DNA of 64,000 bases from Oxalobacteraceae bacterium OTU3CAMAD1 (GCA_024123915.1 CP099650.1:3844001-3908000); one strand, 5' to 3'; shown: positions 25,106-38,508, counted from the stretch's first letter. The notes: generated from the letters alone by a model not told the origin. Program-made: numbers and translations.

Positions 25106-26110
25106 ATGCCCCGCCACACCGTCCCCGCAGCCGCCTTTTTGCTGGTTTTTACCACCTTCGGTTGCAGCGCCAGCGAATCGGCCAACGGCAGCTTCACCGC
25201 CACCCAGAGCTGCGAGGCGTTTTCCTCCTTCGCCAAGCAGAATAACCCGGGTGCAGAGAAAATCGTGCCGGGGACCGAATACACGGTCCGCGAAATCAAT
25301 AAGGTCGATTACGACTGGATCAGGGTCGAGGTGCCGGGCGCGCAGCCATCGCTGCGCTGGGTGCGCAAGGAGTGCGGCACGCCGGAGTTGAGCGATAAGC
25401 CGAGCAAGGCCCAGCGCGGGCGCGAGATCGCAGCGGCCGCCGCCGCCGGAGGCTCGTGCAACATCGCCAACCAGCAGGATAGCTATCTGCTGGCGATCAC
25501 CTGGCAGCCGGGTTTTTGCGAACACGTTAAATACAACGGCAAGAAGCCGGAGTGCGACGCCATGAACGGCGGCACGCTGCAGGCGAAGAACCTGAACCTG
25601 CACGGCCTGTGGCCGAACAAGAAGGAGTGCGGCAATAATTACGGCAGCTGCAAGGGCGAGCAGTTCTCGCTGAAGCAGGAGACCATCGACAAGATCGCGC
25701 CGTGGATGCCTAACTTCTTCTACGAGCGCACCTTCGGCGCCTACGAATGGAACAAGCATGGCAAGTGCCAGTCGCTGTCGCCGGACGACTATTTCATCAA
25801 GGCCGTGTCGGCGGTGCGGGTGGTGAACGATTCGGAAGTGGGCAAGATCGTGTTGGGCAGCGTGGGCAAGTCGTTCCGCGTCAACGATTTTTTCGCGCGG
25901 GTCAAGGCGAGCTACGGCGCCCAGGTGGCCGACAGCATCACGCTGATTTGCACGCAACGTAAATATCTGCAGGAGATCCGCATGTCGCTGCCGCTCGAAT
26001 TCAACACCGACGGGGAGTTGAAGCAAATGGTGGGCAACGCCGCGCCCGCGCGCACGCGCGCGGTGGGCTGCGGCGACGAGGTGTATGTGGAGGGCGCCGG
26101 CCGGGATTGA
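25106..26110 (+). CDS. Secreted ribonuclease T2 family protein
   Basis: A 334-residue exported endoribonuclease. A hydrophobic signal segment spans about residues 4-20. The two catalytic blocks are present: CAS1 as LNLHGLWPN with H166, and CAS2 as YEWNKHGKC with E214 and H218. Many cysteines suggest disulfides. An extra N-terminal region of about 110 residues, with an SH3-like appearance (ADQ-type TVREINKVDYDWIRVEV), precedes the T2 core. It would digest RNA in the periplasm or medium. It stands alone between the flavonoid operon and the diguanylate cyclase gene. Confidence 0.88.
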   Translation: MPRHTVPAAAFLLVFTTFGCSASESANGSFTATQSCEAFSSFAKQNNPGAEKIVPGTEYTVREINKVDYDWIRVEVPGAQPSLRWVRKECGTPELSDKPSKAQRGREIAAAAAAGGSCNIANQQDSYLLAITWQPGFCEHVKYNGKKPECDAMNGGTLQAKNLNLHGLWPNKKECGNNYGSCKGEQFSLKQETIDKIAPWMPNFFYERTFGAYEWNKHGKCQSLSPDDYFIKAVSAVRVVNDSEVGKIVLGSVGKSFRVNDFFARVKASYGAQVADSITLICTQRKYLQEIRMSLPLEFNTDGELKQMVGNAAPARTRAVGCGDEVYVEGAGRD

Positions 26111-26139
26111 CCCGCAGCTTGGCCGATCCTTGGACGGCC

Positions 26140-27690
26140 TCAGTCGATCGTGACGGCGCGCGCCTTCTTGCGCTCCGCCTTGCACTTGTACATGGCATCG
26201 TCGGCGAAGGCGATCAAGTCGTCGGCGGTGCCAGCCGACTGCGGATACACGGCCACACCGATGCTGGCGGCGGCCAGCAGTTCATGGCCGTCGATCTCAT
26301 AGGGCATGGACAGGCGCTGCGAAAGCTTGTCGACCACACCGGCCGCGTCGTCCTCGCCGCTGGCGACCAGCACCACCGCGAACTCGTCGCCCCCAAGCCT
26401 TGCCGCCATGTCGGATTTTCGCAGTTCCGAGCGCAGGCGGTCGGCGGCGTCTTTCAACAGCTCGTCGCCGGCGCCGTGGCCATAGGTGTCGTTAATAAAT
26501 TTGAAGTTGTCCAGGTCCAGGTACAGCACCGCCATCGGCTCCTGATTGCGCTCGCTGAGATTGAGCTGGCGGGCGAGGAATTCGGTGAACATGGCGCGGT
26601 TGGCCAGGCCGGTCAGCGGATCGTGCGTGGCCTGGTGCTTGGCCAGCGCATGCATCTTCGACGCCTTGACCAGGGCCTGACCCACCTCGTTCGCCTCGCG
26701 CAGGCCGTAGGTGGCCGGCTCGATGCTGTCGCCGGCGCCGAGGGCGAGCGCCGGCGCCACCAGGTCGCGGATCGAGCGGCTGATGCGGTTGCCGATGTGC
26801 CAGGCGAACAGCAGGCCGCCGCCCAGCAGGAGGATGGTCGACAGCACCAGCGTCCATAGTTTGGCAAGCAGTTGGGAGTTCAACACCTCGATGGGAATGC
26901 CGATGGCCACCGTCCACTGCGAATTGGGGGCCTTGGCCAGCACGGCCAGGATAGCCTTGCCGTCGAGCGTTCTGGTTTCGAAAACCCCTTCCGGCAGTTC
27001 CTTCAGCCGTTCCAGCACTTCGGGAATCGCGTGCTGTCCGACATAGCGCTGCATGTCGCTGGTGCGCGCGACCACCGTGCCCTTGTTATCGAGGATGGTG
27101 GCGATCCAGTGCTCGGGATATTGCTGCTGTTTGAGGATGGTGCTGAAGCGTTCCACCGTCACCACTGCGCTTAGCGCGTTGAAGCCGTTCGACTTTCTGG
27201 TGACCGGGACGGCGACGGCGACGATATAGCGCTTCGACAGTGGTCCCATGGACACCTGTGAAATGGCGGTGGTGTCGTTGTTCTGCATGTAGGTCAACAA
27301 ATGGTCGATGCTCGTGCTGGGCAGCTCGGTGCCGTAGGGTTTGAATGTGTTGATCAGCTGCTGACCGGTGCCGTCTTCCAGCACGATGTTGAAAATATCC
27401 TGGCTTGCGCAGATGGCGCGCGCCTGATCGTAGAACGGTTTGAGGTCCTCGCCGAGCAGGCTGGGGGAGGTGGCGAGCACCTTCAGCGTCGATTCGATGA
27501 CCGCGAATTCCTTGTCGATCGCCATCGCGTTGGCGTGGGCGGTCGTCATCGCGCTGCGGATGAACGCGGCGCGCGCGAGTTCGTAGTCGGAGGCGATCAT
27601 CTTCACCACCATCAGCGAAGCTGGGACGACGCACACCACCACCAGCCAGATCAGCCTGGTTCGAATGGACGGCGCATGAGCTAATTTCAT
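26140..27690 (-). CDS. Membrane-bound diguanylate cyclase with periplasmic cache sensor
   Basis: A 516-residue c-di-GMP synthase. One N-terminal helix (about 12-30) and a second (about 278-298) flank a periplasmic dCACHE-like sensor domain. A short HAMP-like stretch follows, then a GGDEF domain from about residue 352. The active site GGDEF is intact (433-437), with the allosteric I-site RxxD at 424-427, so product inhibition is expected. There is no EAL domain. A GAGG-type Shine-Dalgarno precedes the start. It stands alone and its input ligand is unknown. Confidence 0.92.
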   Translation of the reverse strand: MKLAHAPSIRTRLIWLVVVCVVPASLMVVKMIASDYELARAAFIRSAMTTAHANAMAIDKEFAVIESTLKVLATSPSLLGEDLKPFYDQARAICASQDIFNIVLEDGTGQQLINTFKPYGTELPSTSIDHLLTYMQNNDTTAISQVSMGPLSKRYIVAVAVPVTRKSNGFNALSAVVTVERFSTILKQQQYPEHWIATILDNKGTVVARTSDMQRYVGQHAIPEVLERLKELPEGVFETRTLDGKAILAVLAKAPNSQWTVAIGIPIEVLNSQLLAKLWTLVLSTILLLGGGLLFAWHIGNRISRSIRDLVAPALALGAGDSIEPATYGLREANEVGQALVKASKMHALAKHQATHDPLTGLANRAMFTEFLARQLNLSERNQEPMAVLYLDLDNFKFINDTYGHGAGDELLKDAADRLRSELRKSDMAARLGGDEFAVVLVASGEDDAAGVVDKLSQRLSMPYEIDGHELLAAASIGVAVYPQSAGTADDLIAFADDAMYKCKAERKKARAVTID

Positions 27691-27910
27691 GATTGATGCT
27701 ACCTCGCTGTAATTATTCTTGATGAGGAGCGATACCTCCTTTTTTCTGCAATATTACAATAAGGAAAGTGCATTCGTCAGCCAGTCTATCCCTTTGTTTT
27801 TATTTTCTGTACGAAAATGTCGGGATGGCAGGGATGGCCGTTGAAAGGCTTGAGATTTATCGTCTATCATGTTGAGCAGCCTCAATCCAAGCCATTATTT
27901 CGGAGCCTAA

Positions 27911-28432
27911 ATGCAACTCGTCAGCTGTACGGAAGAACGCCACGCGCCAGCCATCCTCGCCATCTTTAACGACGCCATCGCCAACTCGACCGCGCTCTAC
28001 GAGTACCATCCGCGCACGATGGAAACGATGAAGAACTGGTTCGCGACCAAGCGCGCCGGCGGCTACCCGGTCATCGGGTTGGAGGACGATGACGGCGAGT
28101 TGCTGGGATTCGCCAGCTACGGCGCGTTTCGCGGATTTCCGGCCAATAAATACTCGGTCGAGCACTCGATCTACGTGCGCGGCGACCAGCGCGGCAAGGG
28201 GCTGGGACGCACTTTGCTAAGCGCCATCATCGAGGCCGCGCGGCAGGCCGACCTGCACATTCTGGTCGGCGGCATCGACGCGGCCAACGCGGCCAGCATC
28301 GCCTTGCACGAGCAGTTGGGATTCGTGCACGCAGGCACTATTCGTCATGCCGCCTTCAAGTTCGACCGCTGGCTGGACCTGGCGTTTTACCAGCTCATGC
28401 TCGCCACGCCGGCGCATCCGGTGGACGGCTGA
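27911..28432 (+). CDS. GNAT acetyltransferase, phosphinothricin/methionine-sulfoximine type
   Basis: A 173-residue GNAT enzyme of the Pat/MddA group that acetylates glutamate analogues such as phosphinothricin or methionine sulfoximine, or amino acids generally. The acetyl-CoA loop is QRGKGLGRTLL (93-103), with the downstream GGIDAANAASIALHEQLGF segment characteristic of this subgroup, and an N-terminal IFNDAIANSTALYEY substrate region. TCGGAG precedes the ATG by six bases. It lies upstream of the cobalamin riboswitch and is probably a separate transcription unit. Confidence 0.85.
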   Translation: MQLVSCTEERHAPAILAIFNDAIANSTALYEYHPRTMETMKNWFATKRAGGYPVIGLEDDDGELLGFASYGAFRGFPANKYSVEHSIYVRGDQRGKGLGRTLLSAIIEAARQADLHILVGGIDAANAASIALHEQLGFVHAGTIRHAAFKFDRWLDLAFYQLMLATPAHPVDG

Positions 28433-28479
28433 AAACCGGGCCGACTCGTCACCGACCTGCGCACGATGGCATGATCGTC

Positions 28480-28508
28480 TTGCAATTCCGCAGTTGCAGA
28501 CCTATACT
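28480..28508 (+). promoter_or_regulatory. Sigma-70 promoter of the cobalamin operon
   Basis: TTGCAA (28480-28485) and TATACT (28503-28508) are separated by exactly 17 bases, a near-consensus housekeeping promoter. Transcription would start near 28515, just before the folded B12 riboswitch leader, which is exactly where a promoter is needed. Confidence 0.7.
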
Positions 28509-28527
28509 GCGCCGGTAGTCAGCTTCT

Positions 28528-28732
28528 GGTATCTGCAAATGATCGTTTGCAGATTTAAATGGGAAGCCGGTGCGTCGTTCCGCTGGAACGGCAATGCCGG
28601 CGCTGCCCCCGCAACGGTAAGCGAGGTCAAGGATTTGTACGATGCCACTGTGCGACTGCATGGGAAGGCGCAAATCCAGGTGTGTCCGCATGGATGCCCA
28701 CTCGCCAGCCCGGAAACCAGCCAGTAGCGGTA
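28528..28732 (+). promoter_or_regulatory. Cobalamin (B12) riboswitch
   Basis: Conserved elements of the cobalamin aptamer are readable in order: a leading hairpin TCTGCAAA/TTTGCAGA (28532-28553), AAATGGGAAGCCGGTG (28557-28572), GCTGCCCCCGCAACGGTAAG (28602-28621), GCCACTG (28644-28650) with TGGGAAGG (28661-28668), and the B12 box AGCCCGGAAACCAGCC (28707-28722). It heads the cbtB-to-hupE operon, so high adenosylcobalamin should lower expression. The 166 bases after it (28733-28898) have several short GC-rich inverted repeats, such as CGACC/GGTCG at 28861-28874 shortly before the cbtB Shine-Dalgarno, but no clear terminator with a T run. Confidence 0.92.
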
Positions 28733-28898
28733 AACACGTTTGTATTGCGGAGGGCGATACGGGTGGAGAACTGTCAGGGCTCGATCCGCACATCTTCGTT
28801 CCGGTCCTCCCTGGCGCCGCATTCGTCTCTCCCCTGGTCCATCTTCCGATACGAGCTTTTCGACCCCGTGGTCGTCGCCGCTTTTCGGAGAAACCAAT

Positions 28899-29096
28899 AT
28901 GTCCATCAATACCATCCACGCCGGCCAGGCAGATGCGCACGCCCGTCCCGTCGCACTGAAAGACAAACTGATTGCGGCCTTGATGGCAGCGAGCCTGGGC
29001 GCGGTGCTGTTGTTCGGCGCGGGGTTCGCGTCGATGGAAGCGCTGCATAACGCCGCCCACGACAGCCGCCATTCGGCGGGCTTCCCGTGTCATTGA
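28899..29096 (+). CDS. cbtB: CbtB, small membrane protein of a cobalt transporter
   Basis: A 65-residue protein with a single membrane helix (about 22-44) and a histidine-rich tail, HDSRHSAGFPCH, typical of CbtB. CbtA and CbtB are B12-regulated proteins predicted to bring in cobalt. CGGAG (28886-28890) lies nine bases before the ATG. It is the first gene after the B12 riboswitch, and its end overlaps the longest possible reading of cbtA. Because it is so short it is easily missed. Confidence 0.9.
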   Translation: MSINTIHAGQADAHARPVALKDKLIAALMAASLGAVLLFGAGFASMEALHNAAHDSRHSAGFPCH

Positions 29097-29854
29097 GCCG
29101 TGCCTGGACCGGCGCGGGCGCCGGCGTGTTCAATCGCATGGTGCGCACCGCGGCGGCGGCCGGCCTGCTGGCCGGTTTGCTGCTAACCGGCGTGCAGCAC
29201 TTGCAGGTGACGCGCATCATCGCGCAGGCCGAGGTGCTGGAATCGACGGGCGAAGCGGAGCCGGTGGTGCATACGCATGCCGACGGCGCGCAACACGTGC
29301 ACGAAGCGGCACAAGAAGCGGGTCAAGAATCGCCCCATGAACACGGGGGCTGGCAGCCGGAGGACGGCGTCGAGCGCACGCTTTACACCGCGCTGGCCGA
29401 CGTCAGCATGGCCGTCGGTTATGGCCTGCTGCTGGCCGCTGCCATCGGGTTGCGGGGACGGCCGGTCGACTGGCGTTCCGGCCTGTTGTGGGGCGCCGCC
29501 GGGTACGCGGTGTTCTTCCTGGCGCCGTCGATCGGATTGCCGCCGGAGCTGCCCGGCACCGCCGCCGCGCCGGTGGCTGCCCGCCAAGGCTGGTGGATCG
29601 CAACCGCGATGTCGACCGCCACCGCGCTGGCGATGTTGGCCTTCGGCCGTCATTGGGCGCTGAAGCTGGCGGCCGTGGCGTTGCTGGTGGTGCCGCATCT
29701 GGTCGGCGCGCCACAGCCGCTGGTCCATGCCAGCGTCGCGCCAGAACATTTGCAGCGTTCCTTCGTCTACGCCACGGCGCTCGCCAATGGCGTGTTCTGG
29801 CTGGTGCTGGGCGCGCTGACTGGCGTCTTCCACAAGCGCTTCGCCGAGCGATGA
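29087..29854 (+). CDS. cbtA: CbtA, cobalt transporter subunit
   Basis: A protein of up to 255 residues with about five membrane helices and a His-rich periplasmic loop (HTHADGAQHVHEAA ... HEHGG) after the first helix, matching CbtA. The GTG at 29087 gives the longest form, overlapping cbtB by ten bases. Family members usually begin MFRR or MFNR, so the GTG at 29126 (FNRMVRTAAAAGLLAGLLLTGVQ) is an equally good start. Neither has a good Shine-Dalgarno, which fits translational coupling. Cobalt uptake is predicted for the family rather than shown in this sequence. Confidence 0.85.
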   Translation: MSLSRAWTGAGAGVFNRMVRTAAAAGLLAGLLLTGVQHLQVTRIIAQAEVLESTGEAEPVVHTHADGAQHVHEAAQEAGQESPHEHGGWQPEDGVERTLYTALADVSMAVGYGLLLAAAIGLRGRPVDWRSGLLWGAAGYAVFFLAPSIGLPPELPGTAAAPVAARQGWWIATAMSTATALAMLAFGRHWALKLAAVALLVVPHLVGAPQPLVHASVAPEHLQRSFVYATALANGVFWLVLGALTGVFHKRFAER

Positions 29855-30181
29855 GAACCCACCACCGTCACATATTCATGTGCGTCGGGCCGCGCTGCGC
29901 GCCCGTCGAGGGACGCGCGCAGGCCGTGTTCGAGCGCATGGGCGAAATGATCGACGCCCACCCGGAGCTTGCCGTCAAGCGCACGCGCACCCATTGCATG
30001 GTGGCCTGCCGCTACGAGGGGCCGGTGATGGTGGTCTATCCGGAAGGTGTGTGGTACCAGCGGGTGAACGAGGCGAATGCGGAGCGCATCGTCAACGAAC
30101 ACCTGATCGGCGGGCGCGAAGTCGGCGACCTGGTATTCCATCGCCTTGGTGAAGGCGATACCTGCGCACCGGAACCCAAAG

Positions 30182-30189
<8 letters not shown>
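29851..30189 (+). CDS. Thioredoxin-like [2Fe-2S] ferredoxin of the cobalamin operon
   Basis: A 112-residue protein of the (2Fe-2S) ferredoxin/NuoE-like fold. Four cysteines are arranged as C-x4-C (CVGPRC) and C-x3-C (CMVAC), with the strand text YEGPVMVVYPEGVWYQRV typical of these proteins in B12 operons. It overlaps cbtA by four bases and cobN by eight. It may supply electrons for a reductive cobalt step or for CobN/ChlID chelation. That role is suggested only by its constant position. Confidence 0.8.
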
Positions 30190-34252
<4,063 letters not shown>

Positions 34253-34262
34253 GATGCGCCAT

Positions 34263-36167
34263 ATGAACTTTCCCTTCACCGCCATCGTCGGCCAATCGAC
34301 ATTGCGCAACGCGCTGATGCTGTGCGCGGTCGATCCGAGCATAGGCGGCGTGTTAATACGGGGCGACAAAGGCACCGCCAAGAGTACCGCCGCGCGCGCG
34401 CTGGCCGATGTCTTGCCGTGCATCGAGCGGGTACCAGGCTGCGCGTTCAATTGTGCCGCCGGCGCGCCGTGCGAGCATTGCGATGTGTGCGGCGAACGGG
34501 CGCCGGAATTGTCCGCCGTACCTTTCGTCACGCTGCCGCTGGGTGCGACCGAGGACCGGGTGCTGGGCAGCCTCGATATCTCGCGTGCGCTGCAAGGGGG
34601 GCAAAAGGCGTTTCAACCGGGCTTGCTGGCGTCCGCGCATCGGGGCCTGCTGTATATCGACGAGGTCAATCTGCTGGCCGATCATCTGGTCGACGTGCTG
34701 TTGGACGTCGCCGCCATGGGTGTCAACAGTGTGCAGCGCGACGGGCTGTCGATCCGCCATCCGGCGCGCTTTACGCTGGTGGGCACGATGAATCTGGAAG
34801 AGGGCGACTTGCGTCCGCAACTGCTGGACCGTTTCGGCCTGATGGTCGAAGTGACCGCGCCACGCGAGAAGACGGAAAGGTCTGAGGTGGTGCGGCGCCG
34901 TATCGCCTTCGAGGCCGATCCAGCGAGTTACCTCGAGCAGTGGCGCGACCAGCAGGATGCGCTGCAAAGCCGGCTGGCGACGGCGCAGGCTTTGCTGCCC
35001 AAGGTCGTGCTGGACGATGCCATGCTCGATCTGATCAGCCACCTGTGCTGTGAGTTCGACGTCGCCAGTCTGCGCGCCGATATCGTCATGCACAAGACCG
35101 CGCGCGCGCTTGCAGCGCTGGAGGGCCGCAAGGTGGTGGATTTGCGGGACATACGTGGCGCCGCCGAGTTGGTGCTGCCGCATCGCCGCCGGCGCAAGCC
35201 TTTCGAGCAGCCAGGCCTGGACCAGCAACGCCTCGACGATTTGATGCCGCAGGCGGCCAGCGAACCGCTGCCGTCGGAGCACACGTCCGGTGAGCATGGC
35301 GACGATGCGCCGGAGGACACACAGCCGGGCCAGGGCGACGATGAACAGGTATTTGCCGCCTCCGCCGACGGCGTCGCGCCGCGCATTGCAGTGGAAGCGA
35401 CCACCAACGCCGCGCAGGCACAAGGACGCCGCAGTGCGGCGAATAATACGGCGCGCGGGCAGATGCTGCGCGCCGTCCCGAGTGAACAGCCGACCAGTAT
35501 CGCCATCGGCGCGACGTTGCGCAGCGCGGCGTTGCGCGACCCCGCGAACATGCGCGTGGTCCGCGCCGACCTGCATCAGCAAGTCAAGACCGGCACCAGC
35601 GGCAACCTGATTGTATTCGTGGTGGACGCCTCCGGCTCGATGGCGGCGCAGCGCCGCATGGAGGCGCTCAAGGGCGCGGTGCTGAATTTGCTCACCGACG
35701 CCTACCAGCAACGCGACGAGGTGGCGGTCGTCGCCTTCCGTGGACACGACGCCCAACTGCTGCTGGCCCGAACCCGCAGCGTCGATCTGGCAGAGCGGAA
35801 TTTGCGCGAGCTGCCGACCGGCGGTCGCACGCCGCTGCCACATGCCCTTCAACTGGCGCTGGAGGTTGTGGAGAGCGCGGGAAAAGTCGCGCAAAGCGGG
35901 CCGCCGCTGCTTGTGTTAATGACCGATGGTAAAGCCAACGTGCCGCTGGCCGACGCCGGCGACCCGTGGCGGGAGTCGCTGGAGCTGGCGGAAATGCTGT
36001 CCGAACGGCGCATTCCATCTTTGGTGATCGACACCGAAAGCGGCTATACGCGCTTCGGCCGCGCCGCGCGGTTGGCGGAGGCGCTGAAGGCGGAGTGCCT
36101 GACGCTGGAAGAACTGTCCGCCGACAACCTGGCGCTGACCGTGCGCGCCAGGCTGGCCGGCGCATAA
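34263..36167 (+). CDS. ChlI/ChlD-type AAA+ fusion, cobaltochelatase ATPase partner
   Basis: A 634-residue fusion of a ChlI-like AAA+ module and a ChlD-like von Willebrand A module. Walker A is GDKGTAKST (34-42), Walker B is LLYIDEVNLL, and the VWA MIDAS is DASGSM with D455. A Gln/Asp/Glu/Pro-rich linker (about 335-395) joins them. Five cysteines cluster at 60-76 (C60, C64, C70, C73, C76), which may bind a metal or an Fe-S cluster. It probably replaces CobS and CobT as the motor for CobN. The ATG at 34263 is chosen because AGGA lies eight bases upstream. There are no bacteriochlorophyll genes nearby, so magnesium chelation is unlikely. Confidence 0.88.
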   Translation: MNFPFTAIVGQSTLRNALMLCAVDPSIGGVLIRGDKGTAKSTAARALADVLPCIERVPGCAFNCAAGAPCEHCDVCGERAPELSAVPFVTLPLGATEDRVLGSLDISRALQGGQKAFQPGLLASAHRGLLYIDEVNLLADHLVDVLLDVAAMGVNSVQRDGLSIRHPARFTLVGTMNLEEGDLRPQLLDRFGLMVEVTAPREKTERSEVVRRRIAFEADPASYLEQWRDQQDALQSRLATAQALLPKVVLDDAMLDLISHLCCEFDVASLRADIVMHKTARALAALEGRKVVDLRDIRGAAELVLPHRRRRKPFEQPGLDQQRLDDLMPQAASEPLPSEHTSGEHGDDAPEDTQPGQGDDEQVFAASADGVAPRIAVEATTNAAQAQGRRSAANNTARGQMLRAVPSEQPTSIAIGATLRSAALRDPANMRVVRADLHQQVKTGTSGNLIVFVVDASGSMAAQRRMEALKGAVLNLLTDAYQQRDEVAVVAFRGHDAQLLLARTRSVDLAERNLRELPTGGRTPLPHALQLALEVVESAGKVAQSGPPLLVLMTDGKANVPLADAGDPWRESLELAEMLSERRIPSLVIDTESGYTRFGRAARLAEALKAECLTLEELSADNLALTVRARLAGA

Positions 36168-36190
36168 AGAGATAACTTAGGAGTAGTTGC

Positions 36191-36895
36191 ATGATCATTT
36201 GTATAGGTGCGGGGCCGGGCGACATCGGCTATCTGACGCAACGCGGCGCGCAGCTGATACGCGAGGCGGACGTCGTCGCCGGTTTCGAGGCCGTGCTCAA
36301 TGTTGTGCGCAGCCTGATACCGGAGACCGCGAAAGTGGTCAGCATGGGCTATCGCGATCAGGTCGAACAGCTGGACAAGGTGGCGCTGGAACACCACGCC
36401 GGCAAGCGCTGTGTCGTCGTTTTCATGGGCGATATCCATTTCAGCGGCTTCCAGTACCTGGAACGGGTCGAGCGCGCCTGCGGCCATCCCGTCGAATCGC
36501 TGCCCGGCATCTCGTCGGCGCAGATACTCGCGTCGCGCGCTAAGGTCTGCTTCGACGAAACCACCTTCATCACCTTCCACCGCCGTGGGGACCTGGAACC
36601 GTTCAAGCGCCATCTGGTCCATGTGCTGCAAGATCAGCGCAACGCCATTGTCATTCCATGTCCATGGGATGCCGCGCGTTCGTTCATGCCGTGGCATATC
36701 GCCGCCTACCTGATCGAGCAGGGTATTCCGCCGTCGCATCCGACGGAGGTTTGGGAGAACCTGACGCGGGGCGAGGCCGAATGGCACGGCACGCTGGCCG
36801 AATGCGCCGAGCACCAATGTTCCGACATGAGCATCATGTTGATACGCACGCTGGCGCCTATGGACAGCCAGATCGAAGCGGCGCCGCTGAAATGA
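36191..36895 (+). CDS. cbiE: CbiE, precorrin-6B / cobalt-precorrin-7 C5-methyltransferase
   Basis: A 234-residue SAM-dependent tetrapyrrole methylase. The N-terminal [11 protein letters not shown] (6-16) and the [12 protein letters not shown] region match CbiE, which methylates C5 of the corrin ring. In many Proteobacteria this domain is fused to CbiT as CobL; here it ends before any CbiT part, and no cbiT gene appears in the window. AGGAG (36179-36183) lies eight bases before the ATG. It overlaps the next gene by four bases. Confidence 0.82.
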   Translation: MIICIGAGPGDIGYLTQRGAQLIREADVVAGFEAVLNVVRSLIPETAKVVSMGYRDQVEQLDKVALEHHAGKRCVVVFMGDIHFSGFQYLERVERACGHPVESLPGISSAQILASRAKVCFDETTFITFHRRGDLEPFKRHLVHVLQDQRNAIVIPCPWDAARSFMPWHIAAYLIEQGIPPSHPTEVWENLTRGEAEWHGTLAECAEHQCSDMSIMLIRTLAPMDSQIEAAPLK

Positions 36896-38508
36896 CGGCA
36901 AGCGAGAAATTCGGCATCGAAAAGTTTGGCATCGTCATCGCCGGCCATGGCAGCCGCGATCCGGACGCCGTGCGCGAGTTCGAGGCGCTGGTGGAACTGG
37001 TGCGCGAACGCGCGCCGCAGGACGCGGTCAGCCACGGCTACCTGGAGTTCGCCAGCCCGACCATCGCCGAGGCGGTGGCGGACAATCTGGCGGCCGGCGC
37101 CCGCCAGGTCGCGGTGGTGCCTGGCGTGCTGCTGGCCGCGCGCCACGCCAAGAACGACATACCGGCCGAAATGCAGGCGGTGGCGCGCGATTATCCGGAG
37201 ATCGACTTCCACTTCGGCGCGCCGATGAGCCTTGACCCCAAGCTGCTGCAGCTGGCGCAGGAGCGCATCGTCGCCGCCGAAGCGACGTCGTCGCAAACGA
37301 TCAGGCGTTCCGATACCTGCCTGGTGGTGGTGGGGCGCGGCACGACCGACCCGGACGCCAATGGCGAAGTGGCCAAGCTGGCGCGCATGCTGGAGGAGGG
37401 CATGGGCTTCGGCACCGCCTACGTGTGCTACTCCGGTACTGCGCAGCCGCTGGTCGCGGATGGACTTCGCAGCGCGGCAAGGCTGGGCTATGCGCGCATC
37501 GTGGTGCTGCCGTTCTTCCTGTTCGACGGCGTGCTGGTGAAACGCATCTATGCGGCGGCCGACGACTTGCGCGAGCGCGAGCCCGGGCTGGAGCTGCTGA
37601 AGGCGGGCTACTTCGGCGTCCACCCCCTCGTCGCCGACGTGATGATCGAGCGGGCGCGCGAGGCCGTGGCGGGCAGGGCGGCGATGAACTGCTCGCTGTG
37701 CAAATACCGCGTGCAGATCGTCGGCTTCGAGCAGCAGGTGGGTGAACCGCAGCGCGCTCACCATCTCGCGGTGCGCGGATTGCTGGCGCAGGCGGATGCG
37801 GGCGGCGGGCAGCCGCCGGGTGCGGAACCGGTCTACAAACCCTACGATCCGCATCCGATCGAGGCGGAGAGCTTCCGCATCATCGCGGCGGGGCGTGACT
37901 GGTCGTCCTTCCCGTCGGATCAACTGACGGTGCTGCAACGCCTGGTGCATACCAGCGGCGATTTCGACGCCGTCAACGACATCTATTTTTCGCCGGGCGC
38001 CGTCGACAGCGGCATCCGCGCGCTGTTGCGCTGCAAGCGCGTTCTGACCGACGTGACGATGGTGCAGACCGGCCTGAAACGCGCGCTGCTGGAGGAACTT
38101 GGCATCGATACCTGGTGCGGCGTGCATGACCGCGAGACGCATCTGATGTCCGAACAATACGGCATCACGCGCTCGGCGGCGGGTATCCGGCGCGGCTGGG
38201 AGAAGTTCGGCAACGACGTGGTGGTGGCGATCGGCGACGCGCCGACGGCGATCTTCGAGGCGGTGCGGTTGATCCGCGACCATGGCTGGCGTCCGCAGCT
38301 TGTGATCGCACTGCCAGTAGGTTTCGTTGGCACGCGCGAGAGCAAGGACGCGCTGCGGCGTTGCCTGCAAGTGCCGCGCATCACCAACAGCGGCACGCGC
38401 GGCGGTTCGCCGTGGGCGGCCAGCGTCGTCAACGGCCTGTTGATCGATGGGCTGAACCAGCTCGCCGGATATGGCGCCGGATATGGCGCCGGAGATGATG
38501 CCGGCTGA
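36892..38508 (+). CDS. cbiX: CbiX-CbiC fusion: sirohydrochlorin cobaltochelatase plus precorrin-8X methylmutase
   Basis: A 538-residue fusion. Residues about 12-260 are two tandem CbiX-type chelatase halves; the first keeps AGHGSR with the metal-ligating H19, while the second reads VGRGTTD with Arg in place of His. Cysteines C267 and C270 (NCSLCKYR) follow, as in long CbiX proteins. Residues about 318-530 are CbiC/CobH, the methylmutase that moves the methyl from C11 to C12, with the catalytic His probably H353 (LVHTSGDFD). The C-terminal tail [12 protein letters not shown] is encoded by a short tandem DNA repeat that also supplies start codons for cbiD. Confidence 0.88.
   Translation: MTASEKFGIEKFGIVIAGHGSRDPDAVREFEALVELVRERAPQDAVSHGYLEFASPTIAEAVADNLAAGARQVAVVPGVLLAARHAKNDIPAEMQAVARDYPEIDFHFGAPMSLDPKLLQLAQERIVAAEATSSQTIRRSDTCLVVVGRGTTDPDANGEVAKLARMLEEGMGFGTAYVCYSGTAQPLVADGLRSAARLGYARIVVLPFFLFDGVLVKRIYAAADDLREREPGLELLKAGYFGVHPLVADVMIERAREAVAGRAAMNCSLCKYRVQIVGFEQQVGEPQRAHHLAVRGLLAQADAGGGQPPGAEPVYKPYDPHPIEAESFRIIAAGRDWSSFPSDQLTVLQRLVHTSGDFDAVNDIYFSPGAVDSGIRALLRCKRVLTDVTMVQTGLKRALLEELGIDTWCGVHDRETHLMSEQYGITRSAAGIRRGWEKFGNDVVVAIGDAPTAIFEAVRLIRDHGWRPQLVIALPVGFVGTRESKDALRRCLQVPRITNSGTRGGSPWAASVVNGLLIDGLNQLAGYGAGYGAGDDAG
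38467..38502 (+). repeat. Three 12-bp tandem repeats at the cbiC/cbiD junction
   Basis: GGATATGGCGCC occurs twice in a row (38467-38478, 38479-38490), followed by the related GGAGATGATGCC (38491-38502). Each unit encodes Gly-Tyr-Gly-Ala (or similar) at the end of the CbiX-C protein and contains an in-frame ATG for cbiD. Slippage would add or remove four residues and one alternative start without breaking either gene. Confidence 0.75.

Noticed and set aside
27725..27745. AGGAG/CTCCT hairpin followed by five T, an apparent intrinsic terminator.
   Set aside because: The stem is only five base pairs and no plus-strand gene ends nearby; the minus strand may simply carry an AGGAGG in the leader of the GGDEF gene.
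34263..36167. Magnesium chelatase for bacteriochlorophyll synthesis.
   Set aside because: It sits between cobN and cbiE in a B12-riboswitch operon with no bch or puf genes.
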